Shown in pieces: positions 10,276 to 19,314 of a DNA stretch of 64,000 bases. Position numbers and translations under genes: made by a program. Within the stretch, counting starts at the first letter, position 1. Every line of letters starts with the position of its first letter. Source of the stretch: Martinezella rhizogenes. GTDB taxonomy: Bacteria; Pseudomonadota; Alphaproteobacteria; Rhizobiales; Rhizobiaceae. The stretch spans positions 1,598,968 through 1,662,967 of the forward strand of contig NZ_JUHG01000011.1 in NCBI RefSeq assembly GCF_000799715.1, in the 5' to 3' direction. The notes beneath the pieces were generated by a model that saw only the letters and a program-made list of their open reading frames with translations, was not told where the DNA came from and did no database searches.

Positions 10276-10293
10276 CCAGGTCGAACGACCTGG
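10276..10293. repeat. Perfect 8-bp inverted repeat between mutarotase and SorC genes
   Basis: CCAGGTCG-aa-CGACCTGG occupies a third of the 55-base gap between the two leftward genes. It could be a regulator-binding dyad or a small hairpin. No T-run follows on the minus strand, so it is not a classical terminator. Confidence 0.5.
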
Positions 10294-10302
10294 CGCGGTC
10301 GG

Positions 10303-10758
10303 TTACTCAGTTTCCGGCGGGATGACGCCCTTGGTCAAGGTGAAACAACCATAGAAGCGGCGTTCGCCGGTCTGGATCACGCAATAGGCCTCTTTCGCCC
10401 GCTCATAGAAAGCATAACGTTCGACCGGAACGAGCGGCCAGTGCTTGCCTTCGGCGCGATCGATCGCCGCCTGCACTTCGCCCTGGACCTTCGGCATCTC
10501 CTCCGGCGCGCCCACCACTTCCATGCGCGTCGCGGCATCGTCGATGAAGGTATCGAGCGGCATCAGCGATAGCACCGCCTCGACGGCCTCGGCCGCCGAC
10601 ACGTTGTCGATCCTCAGAAGATGGCCGAGCATCGTCTGCTGCGCAATCGACTCGGCGGGGAAATTGGTATCGACGACGACCAGCATGTCACCATGTCCCA
10701 TCGATGCCAGCGCGTGCAGCACATCCGCATTCAAGCGCGGCGAAATTCCCTTCAGCAT
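10303..10758 (-). CDS. RbsD/FucU-family sugar mutarotase
   Basis: The 151-residue cytoplasmic protein belongs to the decameric RbsD/FucU family that interconverts anomers of free sugars. The N-terminus ISPRLNADVLHALASMGHGD includes the catalytic-type His and Asp, and the C-terminal part ERYAFYERAKEAYCVIQTGE with GCFTLTKGV resembles FucU more than RbsD. It is the first gene of the leftward cluster, 55 bases before the SorC regulator. This suggests a role in handling the sugar released by or fed into the polyol pathway. The exact sugar is unknown. Confidence 0.85.
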   Translation of the reverse strand: MLKGISPRLNADVLHALASMGHGDMLVVVDTNFPAESIAQQTMLGHLLRIDNVSAAEAVEAVLSLMPLDTFIDDAATRMEVVGAPEEMPKVQGEVQAAIDRAEGKHWPLVPVERYAFYERAKEAYCVIQTGERRFYGCFTLTKGVIPPETE

Positions 10759-10987
10759 GAAAGCCTCCTCCAGTTCCTCATCAGCGACGGCCCTGCCCTC
10801 GCCCTCTTCTCTTTGGGAGCAAACAAGTAATCGTGGTCACGATCTCTGTCCATAGCTGCCGTGAACGTTACCGGCCGGAGAATCCCCGGAGCAGAATAGC
10901 GCTTCTCATCCTGGCTTATTTCAGCCTTTATTGACCAGATAGGTTCGACGGCATTAACTGAAGCACAGGCACTGGTTGCGAGGGCAA

Positions 10988-11647
10988 GTGAGAATTCTTC
11001 TGGTTGAGGACGATGAAACGATTGGCGGCGCGGTTCGCGACCATATCGCGGCAACCACCCACGCCGTCGACTGGGTGAAGAACCTCGCGGACGCGACGGA
11101 AGTCACCAGCGCCGTGAAGTACGGCCTGATCCTGCTCGATCTGCAACTGCCCGACGGCGTCGGCATCGATTTCCTCAAGAAGCTGCGCCGCAAACCGGAT
11201 GAGACACCGGTGATCATCCTCACCGCCCGCGACCAGATTTCCGACCGCATCGAGGGATTGAACAGCGGCGCCGACGACTACCTCGTCAAGCCCTTCAACC
11301 TCGGCGAACTCTCCGCCCGCATCCTGGCGGTGGCTCGGCGCTACAGCGGCAGCCCGCAACCGACCATCCGTTTTGCCGACCTCGAAATCGATCAACCGCA
11401 ACGGCGGGTCCGGCTGGATGGCAAGGATGTCGTGCTCACCGGCCGCGAATGGGCCGTGCTCGACCTCCTGGTGACTCGGCCGGGCGCCATTATCTCGAAA
11501 GACCAGATCGAGGAGGCGCTCTATGCCTTCGGCTCGGAAATCGAGAGCAACACGGTGGAGGTCTATGTCAGCCGCCTGCGCAAGAAGATCGGCAAGGACC
11601 GCATCCGCACGGCTCGCGGCGTCGGCTATTGCCTGGGTGAGAGATGA
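10988..11647 (+). CDS. OmpR-family response regulator
   Basis: The 219-residue two-component regulator has a receiver domain (acidic pocket VEDDE, phospho-acceptor Asp51 in LILLDLQLPDG, and Lys in DDYLVKPFN) and a C-terminal winged helix (about residues 125-219) ending TVEVYVSRLRKKIG and RGVGYCLGE. The GTG at 10988 is chosen because GAGGG lies five bases upstream; a TTG at 10976 is possible. It overlaps the histidine kinase by 4 bases, so the pair is translationally coupled. It diverges from the mutarotase gene across a 229-base region. Confidence 0.92.
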   Translation: MRILLVEDDETIGGAVRDHIAATTHAVDWVKNLADATEVTSAVKYGLILLDLQLPDGVGIDFLKKLRRKPDETPVIILTARDQISDRIEGLNSGADDYLVKPFNLGELSARILAVARRYSGSPQPTIRFADLEIDQPQRRVRLDGKDVVLTGREWAVLDLLVTRPGAIISKDQIEEALYAFGSEIESNTVEVYVSRLRKKIGKDRIRTARGVGYCLGER

Positions 11648-12984
11648 CGCTGCGCCCCACCAGCATCACCCGCCGCCTGATCGCGGCACTCACGGGTACG
11701 GTCGTTGTGTTCTGGCTGATCGCCGTTGGGATCGGCGTCTATGTCGTCAACCACGAGCTCTCGGAGACCTTTGACGGCGCGCTGCAGGAAACCGCCGAAC
11801 GGCTGATGCCGCTGGTGGTCGACGATCTCGCCAACCGCGACCCCTCCAGCGATCCGCAAAGCCTCGAGGAACTGAACAAGGGGCTGAACCGGGAGTACCT
11901 GACCTATCAGGTGCTCGACGCCTCCGGCAAGGTCATCCTGCATTCGCACGACGCGCCGCCGGTGGCCTATGAAGTACCGCTGAAGATCGGCTTCCATAAT
12001 ACGCCGAGATATCGAATCTACACCGAATCCTCGCTAAACGGCACAATCTTTCTGCATGTCGCCGACGCCTTCAAGAACCGGCGGGAAGCGTCGCGCGAAA
12101 GCGGTGTCGCTCTGCTCTGGCCGCTGCTCGCCCTTATCCCGGCCAGCATTCTCGCCATCTGGTTCGCCGTCGGTCGCTCGCTGCGGCCAATCGACCGGTT
12201 GCGCTCGGACATCGCTACCAAGGACGGCGGCAACATGATGCCCCTCGAAAGCGACACGCTGCCGCGCGAGCTCCAGCCGATCGCCCGCTCGGTCAACCTG
12301 CTGCTCGAACGCCTGCGCTCAGCGCTTGAAGCCGAGCGGGAGTTCACCGCCAACAGCGCCCATGAACTACGCACGCCGATCGCCGGCGCGCTCGCCCAGA
12401 CGCAGCGCCTGATCGCCGAATTGCCGAAGGGGCCGCTTGTCGAACGCGCCGGCCGGATCGAAACCTCGCTCTCCAATCTCGGACGCCTGGCGGAGAAATT
12501 GCTGCAGCTCTCTCGCGCCCAGGCCGGCATCGGCACCGGCGATAAGCCCGCCGACCTGATGGCCGTCATTGAAACCATCATCGGCGACTATGATCGCGAC
12601 ACCGCCACCGCCGGCCGTATCCTGCTGGACACCGGTCCGGACGAAACACTGATCCGCAACGTCGATATCGATGCCTTCGCCATCGTCATGCGCAACCTGA
12701 TCGAGAATGCGCTGATCCATGGTCCGACGGACGACGAGGTGACCGTCAAGGTCGATGGCGACGTCATTCGTATCCTGAACGGCGGCCATGTGCTTTCCGC
12801 TGAAGAGTTGGCTGACCTGAAGAAACGCTTCTGGCGCGGCAAGACGAAAGCCTCCGGCTCCGGCCTCGGCCTTGCCATTGCCGAGCGCATCGTCGGCCAA
12901 ATCGGCGGACGCCTCGATCTCCTGTCGCCCGCCGCCGGCCAGATGGACGGTTTCGAAGCCCGGATCACCTTGCCTTCAGCCTGA
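11644..12984 (+). CDS. Sensor histidine kinase, partner of the adjacent OmpR regulator
   Basis: The 446-residue inner-membrane kinase has a first helix near residues 13-36 (VVVFWLIAVGIGVYVVNHEL), a periplasmic sensor of about 120 residues, and a second helix around VALLWPLLALIPASILAIW. The H-box SAHELRTP carries phospho-accepting His240, the N-box reads NLIENALIHG and the G-box GSGLGLAIAE. This layout is the QseC/TctE-like class. The signal is not predictable from sequence. The two-helix periplasmic loop suggests a small-molecule or metal signal, possibly linked to the downstream cutC, but that is speculation. Confidence 0.92.
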   Translation: MTLRPTSITRRLIAALTGTVVVFWLIAVGIGVYVVNHELSETFDGALQETAERLMPLVVDDLANRDPSSDPQSLEELNKGLNREYLTYQVLDASGKVILHSHDAPPVAYEVPLKIGFHNTPRYRIYTESSLNGTIFLHVADAFKNRREASRESGVALLWPLLALIPASILAIWFAVGRSLRPIDRLRSDIATKDGGNMMPLESDTLPRELQPIARSVNLLLERLRSALEAEREFTANSAHELRTPIAGALAQTQRLIAELPKGPLVERAGRIETSLSNLGRLAEKLLQLSRAQAGIGTGDKPADLMAVIETIIGDYDRDTATAGRILLDTGPDETLIRNVDIDAFAIVMRNLIENALIHGPTDDEVTVKVDGDVIRILNGGHVLSAEELADLKKRFWRGKTKASGSGLGLAIAERIVGQIGGRLDLLSPAAGQMDGFEARITLPSA

Positions 12985-13077
12985 TCCAGCCTCGCAGGAT
13001 GCCGCTCGCTTATTGACCTTGCAAAGAACGGCAAAGGGTGCGAGCAAGTGCCGCATGTTTCCCGCGGGTCAAGTTTT

Positions 13078-14004
13078 ATGATCGTTTCCTTCGACATCGG
13101 CGGCACCGCCATCAAGGGCGGCATCGCCCGCTCCGTAACGGACATCACCCCGCTTGCCCGACGCCCGACCCCGAAAGATGATTTCGGTGAATTCGTCGCT
13201 GCCTTGCGTGCCGTCATCACTGACGTCGGCGAGAGACCGGACGGCCTTTCCTTTTCCATCGCCGGCGTCGTCGATCCTGACACCCAGGCGCTGATCTGCG
13301 CCAACATTCCCTGCATCCATGGCCGGCGTCTCGCCGCCGAATTGGAGACGGAACTCGGCTATCCCGTCCTGATCGCCAATGACGCGGATTGCTTCGCCAT
13401 GGCGGAGGCCATGTCCGGCGCGGGACGAGGCCATCGCATCGTCCTCGGTGCCATTCTCGGCACTGGCGTCGGCGGCGGCCTGGTGGCGGACGGTCGTCTT
13501 GTCAACGCCGCCGGCGGCTTTGCCGGTGAGTGGGGTCACGGCCCGATCATCGCCTCTTTCGCCGGCAATCCGCCGGTCGCCATCCCCGCCTATCCCTGCG
13601 GCTGCGGCCAGAAGGGCTGCGTCGACACCGTCGGTGGCGCCCGTGGCATCGAGCGCCTGCACAGGACCCTGCACGGCCTGGAATTTTCCAGCGAGGAGAT
13701 CATCGGCCAGTGGCTGGAGGGCGACGCCAATGCGGAGCGCACGATCGACGTACTGGTCGATCTCGTCGCCTCGCCGCTGGCGCTGACCGTCAATATCACC
13801 GGAGCGACCATCGTTCCCGTCGGCGGCGGCCTTTCCAATGTCGAACCGCTTTTGGCACTGCTGGACGCGGCGGTGCGCACCCGCATCCTGCGCAAGTTCG
13901 ACCGCCCGCTCATCGTGCCGAGCCAATGCAAGGTCGAGCCCGGACTGATCGGCGCGGCCCTGCTGGGGCTGAAATTTATCGAGGAGCGGAACCATGCTGC
14001 TTGA
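13078..14004 (+). CDS. ROK-family sugar kinase
   Basis: The 308-residue cytoplasmic kinase shows the ATP-binding motif DIGGTAIKGG, the substrate-binding segment FAGEWGHGPI, and the zinc-binding cluster CGCGQKGCVD that defines the ROK fold. This is consistent with a glucose, N-acetylglucosamine or N-acetylmannosamine kinase. The ATG at 13078 is taken because conserved sequence starts there; upstream residues are not conserved-looking. It overlaps cutC by 11 bases, so the two are co-translated. The substrate is not determined by the sequence. Confidence 0.88.
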   Translation: MIVSFDIGGTAIKGGIARSVTDITPLARRPTPKDDFGEFVAALRAVITDVGERPDGLSFSIAGVVDPDTQALICANIPCIHGRRLAAELETELGYPVLIANDADCFAMAEAMSGAGRGHRIVLGAILGTGVGGGLVADGRLVNAAGGFAGEWGHGPIIASFAGNPPVAIPAYPCGCGQKGCVDTVGGARGIERLHRTLHGLEFSSEEIIGQWLEGDANAERTIDVLVDLVASPLALTVNITGATIVPVGGGLSNVEPLLALLDAAVRTRILRKFDRPLIVPSQCKVEPGLIGAALLGLKFIEERNHAA

Positions 14005-14722
14005 GGTCTGCGTTGAAGATATCGCCGGCCTTGCCGCCGCCATCGCCGGTGGTGCGGACCGTATCGAGCTTTGCAGCGCGCTTGCCATCGGCGGCCTGAC
14101 GCCAAGCGCCGGGCTGATGGCGGCAGCGGGGCGCGCGTCAATCCCCGCCTACGCCATGATCCGCCCCCGCGCCGGCAGCTTTGTCTACTCCGCCGATGAG
14201 CTTGCCGTCATGAAGGCCGATATCGATGCCGCCCGCCGAGCGGGCTTGCCCGGCGTCGTGCTCGGCGCCTCGCTGCCGGACGGCCGCCTTGATCGCGACA
14301 TGCTCGCCGCGCTTGTCACCCATGCTGGAGGCCTCGGCAAGACATTGCACCGCGCCTTCGATCTCGTACCCGATGTCGAGGAAGCGGTGGAACTCGCCAT
14401 CTCCCTCGGCTTCGAGCGCATCCTGACCTCGGGCTGTGCGAAGACGGCCGTGGACGGCATCGATGTCCTCGAACAGGCCATCGCCATCGCCGCCGGCCGC
14501 ATTTCGATCATGCCCGGCTCGGGCATCAATGTCGGGACGATCGGCGCGCTTTGGCCGCGACTGGCGATCAGCGAAGTGCATGCCTCCTGTTCCACTGCCC
14601 AGGCGGAGACGGATGAACGCCTGCTCGCCTTCAGTTTTTCCGCACCCACGACGCGCCGCACGGACGCCGTGACCGTCAGCGCGCTCAAGGCACATTTCGC
14701 CAGAACGGCAACTGCGAATTGA
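13994..14722 (+). CDS. cutC: CutC-family protein
   Basis: The 242-residue TIM-barrel protein begins LLEVCVEDIAGLAAAIAGGA and contains the family strings RIELCSALAIGGLTPS, MIRPRAGSF and ILTSGCAKTA with GSGIN. CutC was named for copper tolerance in Escherichia coli, but its biochemical role is unsettled. Here it overlaps a ROK sugar kinase, which suggests a link with sugar metabolism rather than metal export (inference). Confidence 0.92.
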   Translation: MLLEVCVEDIAGLAAAIAGGADRIELCSALAIGGLTPSAGLMAAAGRASIPAYAMIRPRAGSFVYSADELAVMKADIDAARRAGLPGVVLGASLPDGRLDRDMLAALVTHAGGLGKTLHRAFDLVPDVEEAVELAISLGFERILTSGCAKTAVDGIDVLEQAIAIAAGRISIMPGSGINVGTIGALWPRLAISEVHASCSTAQAETDERLLAFSFSAPTTRRTDAVTVSALKAHFARTATAN

Positions 14723-14843
14723 CAAAGAAACGGTAGAATGATCAATCGTTCATAAACGTATATTCTGTAGCTACTCATTGGCTGTGGAATGCCAACCCAT
14801 TGCAGTTAAGCAGATTTCTCCGGAGTAGCTGTAGATCTAAACC

Positions 14844-15725
14844 ATGTCGGTGACGCCACCTCGCAAGAAAAGCAGGGCTGTCTTTTGGATTGCGGCGATC
14901 GTCATCGGCTCGATCATTTTGGCGACGGCGCTGCTTGCCAATGACATGCGCAATCTCAAGGCGCTCGACATCCGTTATCATCTGAACCTGTTCAGCCCAC
15001 CCGCGCATCCGCCTCCCGTCCCCGCGGCAGCCGTAGCCGCCCCGCAAGCTACCAGCGTCGCCCGTCCCACACCAACACCGGTCGCGACATCAGCGCCGGC
15101 CAAGCCGGTCAAAGCGGTGCAGGGTACGCAGACAGCGAAACCGGCGCCTGCCCGTTCCTCGTCCCATATATTCGATCCGCCCGTCGATGCCCTGCGCGGC
15201 GCGTTCCTGCGGAGCTGGCGAGTATCGGGCCAGAGGCTCTGCGCCGATCTGACGAAATTCGGCCTGCCGGTCGGAGAATGGAAGCAAAGCGCGCTGGGCG
15301 TCGGCACGTTCGAATGCAGCCACCAGATCCAGAAGGGGGACTTGGGAAATCCGAACGGGGCGTCATTCTTCGTCATTGCCCGTGGCACGCCCACAGGAGA
15401 TCTCGACAATATCCGCATCAAGGTGATCATGCCCGACAATGCCGACGGCCGCGCCGTCGGCGAGACCTTCATCGACGCCGTCGTCATGCTGCTGACGGAA
15501 ACCCACTGGCTTGATTTCCAGGAGGCGCTCGACGCGATCGGCAAGCTGCAGGACGTGAGGCAAGAACATTTCGGCGCGAAGCTCAGTTTCTTCCGCGAAT
15601 TCCAGAACGACAGGAACTTCAATCTTCAACTGGAGCTGCACAGGACAACGCCGGAACAGATCCGCACGGCAATCGTCTTCGATAAGGCACGCTGGACGCT
15701 CCAGTCGGTCCCTCCCGGCAACTAG
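14844..15725 (+). CDS. Membrane-anchored periplasmic protein of unknown function
   Basis: I do not assign a function. The 293-residue protein has a short basic N-terminus, one transmembrane helix (FWIAAIVIGSIILATALLA), a Pro/Ala/Thr-rich linker of about 60 residues (roughly 50-110), and a folded C-terminal domain of about 180 residues starting near HIFDPPVDALRGAFLRSW. That domain has two cysteines (LCADL and FECSH) that could pair in the periplasm. It stands alone between cutC and the exporter gene. The architecture resembles small envelope proteins known mainly from rhizobia. Confidence 0.75.
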   Translation: MSVTPPRKKSRAVFWIAAIVIGSIILATALLANDMRNLKALDIRYHLNLFSPPAHPPPVPAAAVAAPQATSVARPTPTPVATSAPAKPVKAVQGTQTAKPAPARSSSHIFDPPVDALRGAFLRSWRVSGQRLCADLTKFGLPVGEWKQSALGVGTFECSHQIQKGDLGNPNGASFFVIARGTPTGDLDNIRIKVIMPDNADGRAVGETFIDAVVMLLTETHWLDFQEALDAIGKLQDVRQEHFGAKLSFFREFQNDRNFNLQLELHRTTPEQIRTAIVFDKARWTLQSVPPGN

Positions 15726-15859
15726 CAAAACCTCCGCGCGAATTTTCCGCTGGACTTGCGACGAAACGTCTCCATCAACTTGCTTTTTGTTGCACCGCGC
15801 CATCGATGGTGGTCATATGGGAATGATTTCGATGGCCGACGGAAAGCCGGCTGACCACA

Positions 15860-15904
15860 GCATGATTCCCAAAAATGCGAAACGGTTCTTGGATCAGATC
15901 ATGC
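15860..15904. repeat. Rhizobial palindromic intergenic repeat (GCATGAT type)
   Basis: The arms GCATGAT and ATCATGC (15860-15866 and 15898-15904) enclose CCCAAAAATGCGAAACGG and TTCTTGGATCAG. The inner AAAA-TGCGAA-CGGTTTT-like core is the same as in the element at 26938. It lies upstream of the DHA2 exporter gene. Confidence 0.6.
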
Positions 15905-15959
15905 ACCAGCATTGACGCGCCGGACCTCCCATCCGGCCGTGGAAAGTCATAGCATTCCC

Positions 15960-17411
15960 ATGGACTCGCCAGATACCGCCCCGCAAGGCCAGACCTTCGC
16001 GATCGATCGCGACCCTCGCCTGCGCTACATCATCCCCGCCGTGGTCGCCGTTGCATTCCTGATGGAACAGCTCGATTCGACGATCCTCGTCACCGCCGTT
16101 CCCGATATCGCCAGAAGCCTCGGCACCACACCGGTGCGCATGAACCTCGCGGTCACGACCTATATTCTGACACTCGCCATGTTCATCCCGGTGAGCGGCT
16201 GGTTCGCCGACCGTTTCGGCGCCCGGCGCATCTTTGCCCTGTCGCTATTCATCTTCACCCTCGGCTCGATCCTGTGCGGCCTGGCGACGAGCCTGCCGAT
16301 GCTGATCGCCACCCGCGCCTTGCAGGGCCTTGGCGGCGCGATGATGACGCCAGTCGGCCGCCTCATTCTCATCCGCAGCTTCCCGCGCAGCCAACTCGTC
16401 ACGGCGATGACCTACATGACATTGCCGGCGATCATAGGCCCGGTGATCGGCCCGCTTCTGGGCGGTTTTCTGACAACCTATCTCTCCTGGCGCTGGATCT
16501 TCTGGGTCAACCTGCCCTTCGGCATCATCGGCATGGCGATGGCGCTGAAATATATCGAGGACACCGTTCGCGACACCTCGCTCAAATTCGACTTTCCAGG
16601 CTTCATCATGGTCGGCGTCGGCTGCCTGCTGCTGCAGTATGGCATCGAGAATATCGGCAGGCCGGCCATCCCCGTCTGGGCCATCGTCACGGTGCTCGCC
16701 GCGGCCGGCCTGCTTCTCGTCGGTTTCGTCCGCTACGCCAGGACGGCGGAATCGCCGGCAGTCGATCTCACCCTGTTCAAGCTGCGCACATTCCGCGTCG
16801 GCACGCTTGCCGGCGGCATCTGTCGCGTCGGCCTCAATGGGGTGCCTTTCCTGCTGCCGCTGATGCTGCAGGTCGGTTTCGGCCTGAGCCCGATCGTCTC
16901 GGGCAGCTTGACCTTCGTCAGCGCCCTGAGTGCGCTTGCCGTGCGTCCTGTCTCGTCAAAGATGCTGCGGCTATTCGGTTTCGATCGCGTGCTGACCGCA
17001 AGCGCTATTTTCGGTGCAGCCATCGTCGCCGGCTTCGCCCTGATCGGGCCGGATACGCCGCACTGGGTCATCATCGTCTATGTCTTTGTCTTCGGTCTGG
17101 CGCGCGCGGCGCAGTTCATGACCTCCAACACGCTGTCCTACTCCGACACGCCCGCCGCCCAGCTCAGCCGCGCGACCAGCCTCGGCGGCGTGCTGCAACA
17201 GTTGAGCGTCAGCTTCGGCGTTTCCATCGCCGCCATGCTGCTCGGCCTGGTCACGCTGGACGGCTCGGCGCTGACGCCGGAAAAATTCCATATAGCTTTT
17301 CTGCTGATGGCGGTGATCCCGCTGCTCGGCCTGCCAGGTTTCCTGAAGCTGCGGCCGGAAGATGGCAGGCAGGTCAGCGGCCATTATCGCCGGTCGAAGG
17401 AAACTGTTTGA
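15960..17411 (+). CDS. DHA2-type drug:proton antiporter (major facilitator superfamily)
   Basis: The 483-residue inner-membrane exporter has an expected 14 helices. The motif A region between helices 2 and 3 reads GWFADRFGARRIF, motif C is PAIIGPVIGPLLGG, and helix 1 contains MEQLDSTILVTAVPDIA, the D1-type signature of EmrB/QacA proteins. Helices run to the end (IAFLLMAVIPLLGLPGFL). The ATG at 15960 is preferred to an upstream TTG because the conserved region begins soon after. No adaptor (EmrA) or regulator gene is adjacent, so the exported compounds cannot be guessed. Confidence 0.9.
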   Translation: MDSPDTAPQGQTFAIDRDPRLRYIIPAVVAVAFLMEQLDSTILVTAVPDIARSLGTTPVRMNLAVTTYILTLAMFIPVSGWFADRFGARRIFALSLFIFTLGSILCGLATSLPMLIATRALQGLGGAMMTPVGRLILIRSFPRSQLVTAMTYMTLPAIIGPVIGPLLGGFLTTYLSWRWIFWVNLPFGIIGMAMALKYIEDTVRDTSLKFDFPGFIMVGVGCLLLQYGIENIGRPAIPVWAIVTVLAAAGLLLVGFVRYARTAESPAVDLTLFKLRTFRVGTLAGGICRVGLNGVPFLLPLMLQVGFGLSPIVSGSLTFVSALSALAVRPVSSKMLRLFGFDRVLTASAIFGAAIVAGFALIGPDTPHWVIIVYVFVFGLARAAQFMTSNTLSYSDTPAAQLSRATSLGGVLQQLSVSFGVSIAAMLLGLVTLDGSALTPEKFHIAFLLMAVIPLLGLPGFLKLRPEDGRQVSGHYRRSKETV

Positions 17412-17421
17412 AAATTGCGAC

Positions 17422-17724
17422 TTAGTCTTCGTCGCCTACTCCGCTACTTCCATTAAAGCGCGCCTCATTGTTTTTCGGCTTGACATAACTGGAAAGAACA
17501 ATTTTTTGCCAAAATAATGCAGCATAGAGATACCCAAATCCACCGACAATCAATAATATTAGCCAATATGGTGGCTCCACAAAACTGAAAAACAGGAATG
17601 CTCCCACAAAGTAAGAGCCAAGATATACATAGATTGACTTCTTACTTATCTCATCAATTACATATGGGTCATTCTTTTCGGGATATTTTTTCTCACTCCC
17701 ATCCAAATATCGCTTATTGGTCAT
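17422..17724 (-). CDS. Small two-helix membrane protein, unknown
   Basis: The 100-residue protein has a charged N-terminus (about 35 residues rich in Lys, Glu and Asp), two helices (YLGSYFVGAFLFFSFV and WLILLIVGGFGYLYAALFW) and a polar tail. The ATG at 17724 has GGGGAG seven bases upstream. The DNA is visibly more A+T-rich than both neighbours, with many AAA and TAT codons, so recent acquisition is likely. I recognise no family. It converges on the exporter gene and precedes the prkA operon terminus. Confidence 0.6.
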   Translation of the reverse strand: MTNKRYLDGSEKKYPEKNDPYVIDEISKKSIYVYLGSYFVGAFLFFSFVEPPYWLILLIVGGFGYLYAALFWQKIVLSSYVKPKNNEARFNGSSGVGDED

Positions 17725-17766
17725 GTAACGCTCCCCAGCAGCCAATAAATTCTAATGTCTGCTTCT

Positions 17767-19314
17767 TCAAGCTGCCAGCGATGACAGGCGCGGATGGACC
17801 AGATGCTCGCGCAGCACCAGACCGGTGCTGTCGACTTCCTGCATCAGCACATCGTAGCTCCAGAGATCGGCCAGATGTTGCAGCACGCGCTTGGCGTCGG
17901 CATCCTCCAGGAAGCCGCCGTTCAGCACGGTGTGCTTGACCAGCAGCCTGCGGTCGCCGGCAAGGTCGACGTCAACGATCTCGATATGCGGATCGATCCA
18001 GCCGACATCATATTGCCGCGCCAGCTCGCGCCGGATGCGGCGGTAGCCGCGCTCATCGTGGATTGCCGCCACGCGAAGCCCCTCTTCCTCTTCCGGATCG
18101 TCGGTGAGGTGAAACATGCGCATCTTGCGCATCAGGTGCGGGCTGAGAAACTGCGACACGAAGCTTTCATCGCGATAGTTGGCCCAGAGATCGCGCAGGA
18201 CCGCCATGGCGTCGCCGGTGCCGGCAATCTCGGGGAACCATAGCCGGTCCTCTTCCTTCGGCTTGGTGACGATCCGCTCGATATCCTGCATCATCGCAAA
18301 GCCGATTGCATAGGGATTGAGGCCGGAATAACGCTGGTCGTTGAAGGTCGGCTGGAAGACGACATTGGTGTGGGACTTCAGGAATTCGAGAAAATCGCCG
18401 TCGCCGATGCCGCCAAGCTCGTGCAGCCGCGTCATGATCCGGTAATGCACATAGGTCGCCGTGCCCTCGTTCATCACCTTGGTCTGGCTTTGCGGATAAA
18501 AATACTGGGCGACATGCCGGACGATGCGCAGGATCTCCCGCTGCCATGGCTTCAGGCGCGGCGCCATCTTTTCGAGGAAATAGAGGATATTCTCCTGCGG
18601 CAGACCGGCAAGCGAACGGCGGCGTTCCAGATCGAGGTCGGGCATGACCTTGCCCTTCCCGACCGGGACCGTACGCCAGAGATCGTTGAAGATCCGCTCG
18701 TCATATTCGCGGCGCTCGCGCTCGCGCGTTTCCTCCTCGCGCAAGCTGGGCGTCTTCCGGCCGGCATAGCGATGGACGCCATGCGACATCAGCGCGTGCG
18801 CGGCATCGAGCGTCCGCTCGACGGCGGCGTGGCCGTAGCGCTCCTCGCAGCGGGCGATATAGCCCTTGGCGAAGTTCAGATAGTCGAGAATGCCCTCGGC
18901 ATCCGTCCAGAGTTTGAACAGGTAATTGTTCTTGAAGAAGTGATTGTGACCGAAGGCGGCATGCGCAATCACCAGCGCCTGCATCGTCGCCGTATTCTCC
19001 TCCATGAGATAGGAGATGCAGGGCGAACTGTTGATGACGATCTCATAGGCAAGCCCGCGCAGGCCCTTGCGGTAGAAAGCCTCGTGATGGGCGAAATGCT
19101 TGCCGAAGGACCAATGCTTGTAGAACAATGGCATGCCGATCGAGGAATAGACGTCGAGCATCTGCTCGGCGGTGATGATCTCGATCTGATTGGGATAGAC
19201 GTCGAGGCCGAGCTCGTCGATGGCGATCCGCTCACAAGCATCGTGGATCCGCTGGATGGTGGAGAAATCCCAGTCAGCACCGTCGAAAAGTCGTTCCATC
19301 GATGCTTTCGCCAT
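17767..19314 (-). CDS. SpoVR-family protein (YcgB homologue)
   Basis: The 515-residue cytoplasmic protein has long conserved SpoVR strings: YPNQIEIITAEQMLDVYSS, MPLFYKHWSFGKHF, CISYLMEENTATMQALVIAH and GHNHFFKNNYLF. Despite the name, the family is widespread in non-sporulating bacteria and is associated with stationary-phase stress. Its biochemical activity is unknown. The start overlaps the stop of the DUF444 gene by one base (TAATG), so it is the third gene of the prkA operon. Confidence 0.93.
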   Translation of the reverse strand: MAKASMERLFDGADWDFSTIQRIHDACERIAIDELGLDVYPNQIEIITAEQMLDVYSSIGMPLFYKHWSFGKHFAHHEAFYRKGLRGLAYEIVINSSPCISYLMEENTATMQALVIAHAAFGHNHFFKNNYLFKLWTDAEGILDYLNFAKGYIARCEERYGHAAVERTLDAAHALMSHGVHRYAGRKTPSLREEETRERERREYDERIFNDLWRTVPVGKGKVMPDLDLERRRSLAGLPQENILYFLEKMAPRLKPWQREILRIVRHVAQYFYPQSQTKVMNEGTATYVHYRIMTRLHELGGIGDGDFLEFLKSHTNVVFQPTFNDQRYSGLNPYAIGFAMMQDIERIVTKPKEEDRLWFPEIAGTGDAMAVLRDLWANYRDESFVSQFLSPHLMRKMRMFHLTDDPEEEEGLRVAAIHDERGYRRIRRELARQYDVGWIDPHIEIVDVDLAGDRRLLVKHTVLNGGFLEDADAKRVLQHLADLWSYDVLMQEVDSTGLVLREHLVHPRLSSLAA

